The position numbers and the translations under genes were made by a program. Below, one piece after another: positions 42,555 to 53,132 of a stretch of 64,000 nt of DNA; the stretch's first letter is position 1, and each line of letters starts with the position of its first letter. The stretch is taken from positions 29,994,716-30,058,715 of the forward strand of contig CM064874.1 of the NCBI GenBank assembly GCA_032719365.1, read 5' to 3'. The stretch comes from Prinsepia uniflora (Eukaryota > Streptophyta > Magnoliopsida > Rosales > Rosaceae). The notes beneath the pieces were generated by a model. The model did not search any database, had not been told where the DNA came from, and saw nothing but the letters and a program-made list of their open reading frames with translations.

Positions 42555-44190
42555 GTGGAGACAGGTACATTCATTATTTTAGATCATGCTGTACGCATCT
42601 TGATAGACCCTGGAGCCACGTATTCATTTATATCTTGGAGTTGTGCATTGTTACTGGATAGAGAGGTGTCCGCAGTTGATTTCGATTTGGGAGTAGGTAC
42701 ACTGACCGGGGATGTGTACATTGTGAATCAGGCATTGAGAGACTGTCATGTGGGATGGCCTGGTTGACAGAACATCATGCAGTTATCGACTGTTTTAGTA
42801 AGAGAGCGATAACCCAGAGTCCAAGACTACCCAACATGACTTTTCAAGGAGATCAGAGGGTGTTACCCTTCTCAGTTATATCGGTATTGGCAACAGGAAA
42901 GTTACTGAGGAAAGGCTGTCAAGGCTACTTGGCTCATGTTGTGGATAGTTGGGCTATACCCGAGAGAGCAGAGGGCATACCTGTGGTGTGGGAATTCCCG
43001 GACGTATTCATAGAGGACTTACCAAGATTACCACCGCACAGGAAGATTGATTTCACCATCGAGTTTCTTCCAAGTACGCGACCTATATCTCAGACACTAT
43101 ACCGTATGACACCAGCTGAATTAAGAGAACTGAAGGTGCAGTTGCAACAATTGGTGGATATGGGGTTTATTCGACCAAGTGTATCGTCTTGGGGAGGTTC
43201 GGGTTTTTTTTAAGAAAGAAGGATGGTAGTCTGCGACTGTGTATAGATTAATGGCAACTCAACAAAGTAACAGTGAGAAATAAGTATCCATTACCTCGGA
43301 TAGATGACTTGTTCGATCAATTGAGAGGGGTCAAATACTTGTCGAAGATCGACCTTCGATCTAGATACCATCAGTTGAGGATTGTTGAGGGGGATGTTTC
43401 GAAGACTGCTTTGTAGACGAGATATGGCCATTACGAGTTTCTGGTGATGCCATTCAAGTTAATAAATGCACCGGCTGCATTTATGGATTTGATGAACCGA
43501 GTGTTTCGATCATACCTGGATCGGTTTGTGATTGTGTTCATCGATGACATCTAAGTATATTCGAAGAGTGATAAGGCGCACGAGAAGCATTTGAGATTGG
43601 TGCTGAGGGGATCAGTTTGGACCCCCATAAGACAGAAACTGTGACCAATTGGGAGCAACCGAAGATAGTTACAGAGGTTCAGAGTTTCGTAGGGTTGGCT
43701 GGATATTACTGACGTTTTGTAGAGGGTTTCGCTACCATAGCAGCTCCATTAATCTATTTGACCAGGAAATGGGTTAAGTTCGTTTAGAATGAACACTGCG
43801 AACGGAGCTTCCAAGAATTGAAGAGACGGTGACTTCTGCGCCAGTGTTAGCTCTTCCAGATGACAGTAGGGAGTTCGAGATATACAGTGTTAGATCTTCC
43901 ACATGAGTCGAACTACCCTACACATGTTTAAGAGCTGGCAACAGTGATACATGCTCTAAAGATCTGCAGACACTACCTGTACGGAGAAACATGCAGGATT
44001 TTCATGGATCATCAGAGCTTGAAGCACCTTTTCACTCAAAAGGAACTAAATCCAAGATGGAGACGATGTTTGTAGCTGATAAAGGACTATGATTGCACGA
44101 TTGAGTATCATCCCGAGAAGGCAGGAAGTCTGCGATTTCGGTGGCTCATCAGAGGATGATGTATTTGACTTTGTTAGTGGAACTCTGAAA
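42555..44190 (+). pseudogene. Element 4 pol: protease, reverse transcriptase and RNase H
   Basis: Protease is seen at about 42600-42640 (ILIDPGATYSFIS, active-site Asp kept) and a GMAWLTEHHAVIDC block near 42755-42795. The RT entry region includes PISQTLYRMTPAELRELK (about 43085-43135) and MGFIRPSVSSWG (43158-43193), then a frameshift at a T-run (43205). Further RT motifs are NKVTVRNKYPLPRIDDL (about 43264-43315) and FIDDI, stop, VYSKS (about 43539-43570): the catalytic Asp pair is kept, but the Leu codon is TAG. RNase H follows from about 43690 with FVGLAGY, stop, RRF, and near 44085-44115 KDYDCTIEYHPEKAG. Several stops and frameshifts make it inactive. Motif spacing matches chromovirus-like Ty3/gypsy Pol. 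Confidence 0.85.
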
Positions 44191-44389
44191 ATCTAGAGTT
44201 ATGCTCGGAATGAATGATGAGGGAGCTCTATTAGCTAGTTTCCATTTGTGTAATTTGAGGATAGAAGTTTAAGTAGGTGACCAACAAGAATTTACTATAA
44301 GAAGTAATGGAGCTTTACTGAAACATGGTCGTCTATGTGTGCCTATAGATGCAGAGTTGAGGACTGAGATTTTAGAGGAGGCCCACAAT

Positions 44390-44591
44390 TAAGCATATGT
44401 GGTGCATCCGGAAGGAACAAAGATGTATCATACACTTAAGGATCACTATTGGTGGGACGGGATGAAGAGAGAGATTACAGAGTATGTTTGTAGATGCTTG
44501 ACTTGCCAACAGGTAAAAGCTAAAAGGTATGGAGCTCTACATCCACTTTCGATCCTTGAGTGGAAATGGGATCACATCACCATGGACTTCG
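44390..44591 (+). pseudogene. Element 4 integrase N-terminal zinc finger, cut by LTR-6
   Basis: The frame at 44399-44591 carries an HHCC zinc finger: His in HPEGTKMYH, a second His after it, and Cys in CLTCQQ. Then comes the start of the catalytic core, WDHITMDFV, containing the first Asp of the DDE triad. The frame is interrupted exactly at 44592 by LTR-6 and resumes at 50283. Confidence 0.88.
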
Positions 44592-45349
44592 TGTTAGGAC
44601 CCGTCCCAAATCCCCCGGGATTAACGTGGGACATACCTGCTCCCATCTGACACGAAGTGTCAAACCAGGGATAATTCCGTCTTTAGCCCACTTGGGGCTT
44701 CCAGAGCGCGCTAGGATCCAGAGGAGGAGTGTGATGTCTCGGTCTTTACTACAGCTCGCATCCGCTATCAACCTGAATGGCATTAAAACCACGAAAAGCT
44801 GTGAGTGGACAAAACAAAGAATTTATAAAAACATTTTCACAAAAAGACATTTATGCCCTTCACTAAAAAGCATGCATGCATTCGAAAATCATTTCTCAAA
44901 CATAGAACACGGGGCCTTGGCCCCAAAATCCAAATCAAGTGGGAACTCATCCCAAATAAAACACACGTGGGTCTCAGCCCAAAACCATCTCAGTGAAATC
45001 TCACATAAAAATACATATATACATATATACCCATCCTAGACATTCTATGATGTCTACTCAATAACCCGTCACGATATATCTATCAGTGTGCATACTACTC
45101 GGGGTCTTACTACGAGTCTACCCCCAGGATCTAAGACGTCTGGAAGGCGGTCTGCGGACCCAGTCTGAGACTACACCATATCTCTCACTCCTGGAATGTG
45201 CTCCCTCTTGGAGCCACTCATTCCAGGCAATAGATTGTGACTCTCCAGGATCAACGACGTCTAGAGTAGACCAATATTCTCATAAACGAGGGTACATATA
45301 CATATAGCGTGAAAAACCACAATTAGGACTCACGCCCGACACCACAAGT

Positions 45350-45460
45350 CAACTGGGCCTCAAGGCCGAACTCATGACTCAACTGGGCCTCTAGCTCGAT
45401 TTCACAATTTAACTGGGCCTCAAGCCCAAACTCGTAAATCAATGGGGCATCAAGCCCGAC
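45350..45460 (-). repeat. GGGCC-type mini-palindromes in LTR-6
   Basis: Four decayed units start with CTGGGCCTC or TGGGGCATC and close with AAGGCC, TAGCTC or AAGCCC, about every 30 bp, between LTR-6's arms. Confidence 0.7.
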
Positions 45461-45469
45461 ACCTCAAGG

Positions 45470-48383
45470 TGATAGGACCCACCCTAATTATCACCTCGAT
45501 AACCGGGATGAACCCTGCTCCCGTCTGACAACTGAACTCAAAATGACCAGAATAACTGTAATAGCCGCAAAACATACATTGTCAGACCAGGGAGAAGTTA
45601 CGATACAAAAAGTCAACAGTAGCATAGAGCATAGTTAACAGTACAAGATAAGAATAAAACCTTACTGTGAGCTAGCTACGCGCGCAACGGGAAAACTTTA
45701 TGCCTCTGCCTCTACCTCGACGTTTGCCCCAAAACTTGCACCACGGCCTGGAGGGTGTTAAAAACATTAAAAGTGTGAGTGGACTAAAAATAATAGTTAT
45801 GAAAAATAGTGTTTAAAGAAAAATAAGGTTCACCCTCCTTTTTCAAACATGCTTGCATAACTAAGTATTCGAAAACAACGATATGGAAATCAATCATGAA
45901 ATCATGTAAATCACCGGAAATCAACATCAACGTTCAGGTACTCAGCCCAAAAGCCATCAAATCCAAATCAACCGGGCCACTGCCCAAAACATCTGAAACA
46001 GCAAGAAAATCAATAATAAAATCAAATCAATCAATCTGCTGGATCTCAAGCACCGAGTCTTTAAACTCAAAACACATGTGCATCAGGCCTGTCGGGGATA
46101 TCAACGAGTCTTTAAACTCAAAACCACATATCGGGCCTTCCAACGAGTTTTTAAACTCAAAACAACATATCAGGCCATTCTAGGATATCAACGAGTCTTT
46201 AAACTCGAAACACAAGCAACACGCCTTGGGGGATATTATCAATCGAGGCCCCCACTCCCCCGTCCTCAATCAACCGGGTCTTTAAACCCAAAACCAGATC
46301 CAGTAATAACAACCGGGTCTTTAAACCCAAAACCAATGAAAAAATAATAGCAACGGGTCTTTAAACCCAAAACCAAGTGAAAATCAATAGCAACGGGTCT
46401 TTAAACCCAAATCTAAGATCAACGGGTCTTTAAACCCAAATCTAAGAACAACGGGTCTTTAAACCCAAAACCAATAGGAACTCGAGTCCAAAACAAAATA
46501 CGAAATCATCATTGGAAATCTCGATTCAAATCCCAAAATCAAAGCATCGAAACCATTATCAAATCACAGGGTTCATCCATATCTTGTAAAACGTGCAATT
46601 ACGTAAATATCTCAAAATCGAAAACCGAAATCATATGTAATCGAAATGGGACTCATGACTAAATTTCACTTTTAAATCCCAAATCGTGTCGTCAAATCAA
46701 TATCAAAACAGAGTATGTATAAAAAGCATCAAATCATCCATCACATCATTATCAAAGGCATATCAGGAACCATAGTATCGAAATACGTACCAATACGATA
46801 AATCTCATCGGAAAGCGTGTAATCATATAAAGCAGGAATATCATAATCATAAGCATAAAATCATGTATTGAAACATGAAATGAGTAGATAAAAACATTTA
46901 TGCATGCTCGGTTAGAAAACAAAAAGTCCACTCACTAAGTCCGAACGCGTCAATCGTGTCCTACACACTCCCCGGATGCCTCAGGAATGTTCTGGCCTAT
47001 CAAGTATAATAATTTCGGGTCACAAACACATCAAGTAAGCTCACACTAATTTCCCTAATTTTTTTGAAATTTTTTAAACGTAATTAAATTAAACCCTAAA
47101 CCTTCGGACACTCAAAACTACCCCAAAACGGTCTCTGATCGACTCGAAACTTGTCCCAACATGTTCGTTATATCGATTAGAGTGAAAATCATGTTGAAAA
47201 CTTTCCCAAAAGAAGCTCCACGCCCCCACAAGCACCGCCCAAAGGGGCTGCGCGTGGGAGCAATGCGGTTACTGTTCATCATCGTCAACCTCCAGTCAGA
47301 CCGGTCCAGACCGGCCCTGTCCGACTGAGCCGGCGAGGGCGATTTTCGTCCATTTTCGACCTATTTTCAATCCTTTTTCCCACCCTTAGGTTCGTTCTTG
47401 TGTTTAGGATCGTTTGGACTACCTAAAATACGAATTGAAGACGTGTTTCTTACCTCCCAAGTTCGAAGAAGAAACCCATAATTTCCACCTCTCTGTTCCC
47501 GGCCACCATAAGTTCCTCCGGTCACGGGTTTGAGTTTCTAAGTCCGGCAGTAACCTTCAACAACTTCAATGATCATCATAGTCACTCAACAACTCCCCAA
47601 AACATAAAATTTTCATTTTGAACAAAAGAGAGAAACAGGGCATTCGAGACGGCTTACTTTCCCTCTGTCCTCCGCTGTGGCCTCCACCGCGATCCTCTCA
47701 ATGTCCTAGGTTCCTTTTTATGCTCACTGAGCACCACCACAGACAGAACTCACGATGGTTTGAACGTTTGAATCTCACGGTTGTTCACAGTGGCTTCACG
47801 GTTGTTCACGAATTTCCCCCTGTCTCTGTTTCCTCACTCTCACACTCACAGTTTCACTCAGGTTCTCACTCAAACACACACACAAGCACAAGCACTGATC
47901 ACAAGTACAGACACAGAGCCTAGACACCAGATAGTCTCCCCTGTTTTATCGATCACGACCCTGTTTTTTAATCAATCAAACGTGTGAGAAATAGCTGGAA
48001 CCAACCAGAAGCTAGACAAGTGTCCACATCAACCAGTGCCTGGTGAAAATATCCAATACATTAGGGACAGATGTCCTCATCCAATTACTCACACATTCAA
48101 AAGTAGCCAAAATACCATTTTGCCCTTAATGTCCAAATTATCATTTTGCCCCTCACGTAGTTAGACTCATAACTAAGTCGTCCGACGTCCGATGATAGTG
48201 TGCCGCCTATCGTTGTACTCAGGGGATCGAGGCCTACCTATCGGTCCTCGAGTTACGTGAAAAAGATATGTCAATTAAAAAGTCAACTTTGACCACACTA
48301 TTCACAAGGGTAAAAACGTCATTTTTGCATCAAAGTTTCCCGAATTTACATTTTTTCCCTTTTTGATGTTCTGGGCCGTTACA
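45470..48383 (-). mobile_element. LTR-7: solo LTR nested in LTR-6, minus strand, TSD CAAGG
   Basis: The plus strand starts TGATAGGACCCACCC and ends TCTGGGCCGTTACA. A perfect duplication caagg lies at 45465-45469 and 48384-48388. Solo LTR, 2914 bp. Reversed contents: GTGTGAGTGGAC (about 45774), a mixed GAGTC/GGGTC TTTAAA array (46050-46470), GTCCACTCACTA (about 46927), and two GACAnnTGTC palindromes (48015-48024 and 48065-48076). Its TGTAACGGCCCAGAAC start places it with LTR-9 rather than with the TGTAACGACCC group. Confidence 0.94.
46050..46470 (-). repeat. Long TTTAAA mini-palindrome array in LTR-7
   Basis: About ten units: first GAGTCTTTAAACTC (near 46054, 46105, 46193 and a decayed one at 46145), then GGGTCTTTAAACCC (near 46275, 46315, 46353, 46395, 46423 and 46453). 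The first half is all A-T type and the second half all G-C type, each with matching arms. Confidence 0.9.
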
Positions 48384-50282
48384 CAAGGTCAGTCACAATT
48401 CCGATCATAGTAATACGTGCAACCATTAGTCCAGGACAGCTCTAAATCCTGGTATGTCGTCGTGAACATATCAACCGCCGCGACCACCTCTAGATCATGG
48501 TGCACACATCACCGATCGATTTCCTTTACCGCCAACACTCCGAAGTCGAGCCTCCAGTTGGTGCTCGACAACGGGACATGCATCGTGACCTCTCCGGAAG
48601 GAACACATCCCCAGTCCGGAGGCGAGCGACGTATAGTCCGTCCCCGTGCACACATCACCCGTCCCGACCACGACTCAAACCCGTAGGTCATCAATAAGGC
48701 CATATGCCAGAGTCAAAACCAAAACTAAATGGGTCTCATGCCCAGTTTCACATTTCTAAATCCAAAACCTTTCCATCAAATGACCACAGAAAACCCGACA
48801 CATATATGCACGACATAAAATCGTAAATCTCGAAATGCGTGCAAATACGTAAACACACACAAATACACTCATGGCATCACAAAACATGTATTAAAACACT
48901 TATAAAACATTTATGCATGCATCGATTCATAAAAGAAAGTCCACTCACATACCGTCTGAGCTGCCGCCTCGATATGCGCACCGTACGCCTTCCTGGGCTA
49001 ATCACAGTCTTCAGGGTTGCCAAACCTGTCCAAATCACTGTAGAGGGTTACTAACTACTAAATTAGCCCCTCATAAAAGCCAACTAATTTTCTGGGATTT
49101 TTAACTATTTTAAAACTCGATCCTAAACCTTCGGACATCCCGAACTATATCGAGACGATGTCCGATCGACTCGAAACTAGTCCCAAAATGTTCGTTACAT
49201 CGAAAGGATGATTTCGTATGTTGAACACTTCCCCAAGCGATGGACCACGCAACCACACGCCACCTGAAGGGGGTCCGTGTGTGGCTCACGCTCACTGCAC
49301 AGTGCATCGTCTTCAACCTCCATCGACCGGTCCAAACTGGGTCCTCTGCAACACCGGTCCGATCGAATCAGTGGAGCCGGTTCAGGTCCCTAACTCGTCC
49401 GTTTTTCGTCCGTTTCCTCCCATTTTAATTCCAATCTTCTTATCGCATCCCTAGAAACCTATTGGTGTGATTAGAACCATGAAAAACCCCTTGGAACCTC
49501 CCCGTTCAAATCCTCCCCTCACGGTCCAATTTTCCAACTTCCCCACTGGGCTCCTCAACCACCATCCACCACCCAAAACCATCCCTAAACCTTCCTACAA
49601 ACTCAATAAACATTATCCAATCGACCAATACAGCCCCTAACGTCCAAATCATAATATATGAAAAATTGAGCATAATTGGGTTCGGGTTTTACCTCTTCAC
49701 GAGGTTCCTCCGCCGTCCATAGTGGCTTTATCCTCAACCAGCCATCACCAACACACCCTCACCTCACTCTCTTGGCTTCACACATGATTAGATAGGTAAG
49801 GGATTGGATTGTGTTCGAAGGGGTTGTTCGGGTTGGTGGAAATGGAAGATGATCGAACAAAATGAGGAGGGATGGATATGCATGTGTCTGTTTTAGATGG
49901 GCAATGGATGTGTGTCACTTTTCACTCATCCATTGGGCCTGTCTAAAATATCTGGGCCCCACTGAATGACAAAAGTCCCCTATCTCGTAAAACGTGAAAT
50001 AGTTCCCTCGACCTTCCGTGAACTTTAACTTTTTCGTCGAACGTCCGATTTCGACATGCTACCTGTATATGGACTCGTTTCAACTCAATCTACGTAACGG
50101 TCCTCAGCCCTCGGTCATCAGACCTACCGGGTCAAAAGTTAACTTTTCACCCTCGTTTAGGGGCAAAATCGTAATTTCACCCTGAACGTTCGTTAATCCT
50201 CGACTAATCCCCGATTAGCCTCACTAATCTGTTATTAATTCTTAATTAATCCCGATAATTCGAGACAGGTCGTTACGCTTTG

Positions 50283-51120
50283 TGTTTAAGTTGCCTAAGA
50301 CATGGAGCAGTTTTGATGGGGTCTAGCTGATTATGGACAGACTTATGAAGTCGGCTCATTTCTTGCCAGTGCATGAAACCTTCAAACCGGATCAGTTAGC
50401 TCAGTTGTTTATTGATGAGATCAACTGGTTACATGGGACACCAAAATTGATAGTGTCAGATCGAGATCCGCGGTTTACATCAAGATTTTGGCGAAGTTTG
50501 CAAGAAACCCTTGGTACGAGGCTACACTTCAGCACTGCCTTTCACCCTCAGATAGATGTACAGTCTGAGAGGACTATTCAGACTCTTGAGGATATGATGT
50601 GAGCCTGTGTACTGCAGTTTCAGGATTCTTGGGATAGCTCCTGCCATCGATGGAATTTGCCTACAACAACAGCTATTAGTCGAGTATTGGGATGGCACCG
50701 TTTGAGGCACTGTACTGGCGATAATGCAGGACGCCGATATGTTGGACTGAGGTAGGCGAGAGGGTGGTATTGACACCTGATCTCATGGATATGACCCAGG
50801 AGAAAGTCTGAATTATTAAGGAACGGCTAAAGACGGTACAGGATAGTCAAAAGAGCTATGCTGATTTTCGAATTAGAGCCCTAAAGTTTGCAGTGGGAGA
50901 CTAAGTTTTCCTGAAGTTATCACCGTGGAAAGGAATTATACGATTTGGAAAACGTGGGAAGTTGAGTCCCTGTTACATTGGGCTGTACGAGATTATGGAG
51001 AGAGTTGGTGTTGTTGCATATAAATTAGCCTTATCCCCAGAGCTTTCGAGACTACACTACATGTTTCATGTTTCGATGCTACGTAAGTATGTGCGTGTGG
51101 AGTCACATGTTCTAGAATAA
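50283..51120 (+). pseudogene. Element 4 integrase core and C-terminus
   Basis: This continues the integrase after LTR-6. About 50283-50335 reads KLPKTWSSFDGV, stop. The open frame 50333-50602 contains the second catalytic Asp in IVSDRDPRFTSRFW and the catalytic Glu in VQSERTIQTLEDM, so the DDE residues are all still encoded. Stops follow. A C-terminal GPY/F-like module reads CYIGLYEIMERVGVVAYKLAL (near 50970-51035), with Leu for Pro/Phe, and the tail HVSMLRKYV ends at TAA 51118. No chromodomain is seen before the 3' LTR begins at about 51139. It would have inserted cDNA into the genome. Confidence 0.88.
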
Positions 51121-51889
51121 CAGCCTTACCTCTAGAGACATCACGAGTCCGTACACAGGTGGAAAATCGGACGTCCGACAGGAATGTTACGGGTCACGGA
51201 AGAAATCGGGTACAATTCATGTTTTATAAGACGTGTACAGTGGCAAATATTTATTGGTCCAAAATATATGAGGTGGACCAATGGATGAGTGACAAGGGCC
51301 ACTCATCCCATTGGCCCATTAACCCAAGTTCATGCACTTCATCTTCATTCATCTTCACCTCATTTCTTCTTTGTTACCCGAAACCTACACAAACAACCCA
51401 TACACCACCATATGTCATCCTTATGCTTGAGAGAGATTGTGAGAGTGAATGAGAGGCTAAGACGGTGACGGTGAGGACGCTTGAGCATGGCGTAGAGGCT
51501 GAGGAACGCACGAACCAGGTAAAACTTGAACCCGATTTGGGTTCAAATTTAGAAATTAGTTTAGAGGGATTGTTGGACTGTTTTGATTATTAGATGTTGT
51601 TCTTTGGGTATGTACGAGTCCACATGGACCAAAATTGTGAAGGGAGGTTCCTGGAATCGCTTGGAAATCAAGTTGGAAAAAATCCAAAAATCATCAAGAT
51701 CAAAGAGGTAATTTCAGGCCTTTTTTTTATGTTTTTGAGGTTATATATCCCTTCCTAGGTTCATTAAGAGCATGTAGGAAGAAAATTGGGGGAAAATGGT
51801 GGCTGGATGACTAAAAAATGGCCGTATTAATTTCACGGGTCGGTTGACCCGTTACAGAGAAACGGATCGACCTAGCTAGAGGTTGATGA

Positions 51890-52260
51890 TGATGACGTGG
51901 CCGTTGAAGTCATCACCTTATCAGACTTGTCAATCCCCATGGTAAATCAAGTGATGCCATGTGGCAAGCTGTTAGGCCCAATTAGTAGCTGACGTGTCAG
52001 GTGCACGTTAGCATTTTCAGACCACGTGGACCAATAGGGTGGTGCCACGTGGCAACCTGTTAGGAAGTGTCAGAATGACGTGGCAGGTGATGTGGCAGTC
52101 CACGTCAGCCACTATCAGACCACGTGGACTGGTGAGAGGATGCCACGTGGTAGTGTGTTAGAGAACTATCAGATGTGTTAGGGAGACGTGGCACCAATCA
52201 GGGAGTGCCACATGTCAGGCTGTCAAACCTGATAGGTGTCAGACCAATCAGGCTGACGTC
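51890..52260 (+). promoter_or_regulatory. G-box / ACGT array in Element 4 3' LTR
   Basis: At least nine ACGT cores occur, among them CACGTG near 52024, 52045, 52123 and 52144, GACGTGG near 51894, 52077 and 52184, and TGACGTCA near 52254. Copies exist in the 5' LTR and, decayed, in LTR-3. Confidence 0.6.
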
Positions 52261-53132
52261 AGTCGTTAACTAGTGTTGACCGCCGTTGATCGGCGACGAC
52301 CAGCGTACATTGGACTTTGATCGGTTAAGTAATTATTTGACTTATAGAGTTAAACGGGAATTTGAAAGAAAGGTTGCATTTTAACTGAATTTGAATGGTG
52401 ATCTAGCATGATTGGTTTGGATAAATTGAGATTCATAAATGAGTTATAGACATGTGAGAGTTATGACTCGGGTATAGGCCCAATTGAATAGTATTTTGAC
52501 TGGATTTGAGACATAAACAGTTTTAAAATGATTTTAAATGTATTTGGTTACTATTCCACATATATCGTCCTGGTGAGTTGGATTGTCTCCTCCAGAAGTC
52601 GAGGATCTTGAAGTAGTCACGGTGCACTACTTGAAATGAGTAGCTCCAAGGAAAGGCTCAGGTTCAAGAGTGCGAGATTATGATATCACCCCATACGTGG
52701 TAGATCCGGGGAAGCACCCCATTATGATATCACCCCGGACGTCGTTGAGTTAGATCTTGGGGAGGTACTCGGAGATGAGAACCTGAGTTGCACGCGCTAC
52801 ATTGGAAATCGTGTGGTAATAGTTATAGACATCACGAATGTTGAGGATTGGTTATATTGTGTTTTACTAATATGTGTGTCCAGATGTAGATATATATGTA
52901 TGATTGAACTGTTTTCATACGTTTTGACTTAAATGCATGCATGTTTATAAAACAGAGAGGAAAATGTTATTGTTCTTAAATTGTATTTCGAAAATACTTA
53001 TTTTTGGTCCACTCACACTTTGACTGTTTTATTAATCCTCGAGGCCATGACACAGAGGCAGGGGTTGATCCCGGGGCAGAGACATAGATAGTACCATTGT
53101 GCACGTGGATACACTTCGAGGTAGGTTTTGGT

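Larger units (their letters stand above)
44592..50277 (-). mobile_element. LTR-6: solo LTR, minus strand, itself carrying LTR-7; TSD CTTCG/CTTTG
   Basis: The plus strand starts TGTTAGGACCCGTCCC and ends ACAGGTCGTTACG. Flanking repeats are cttcg (44587-44591) and ctttg (50278-50282), one mismatch. The integrase reading frame on either side joins correctly when this segment is removed. After excluding LTR-7 and its TSD copy the LTR is about 2.77 kb. Reversed, it contains CTGTGAGTGGAC (44799-44810), a GGGCC-type array (about 45350-45460), GTCCACTCACAT (48939-48950) and a decayed GACAnnTGTC palindrome (49901-49936). Confidence 0.92.

Noticed and set aside
46050..46470. Possible CRISPR-like array (regular short repeats)
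   Set aside because: The units are 14-bp palindromes with irregular, non-unique spacers inside a plant LTR, with no cas genes; the context is eukaryotic.
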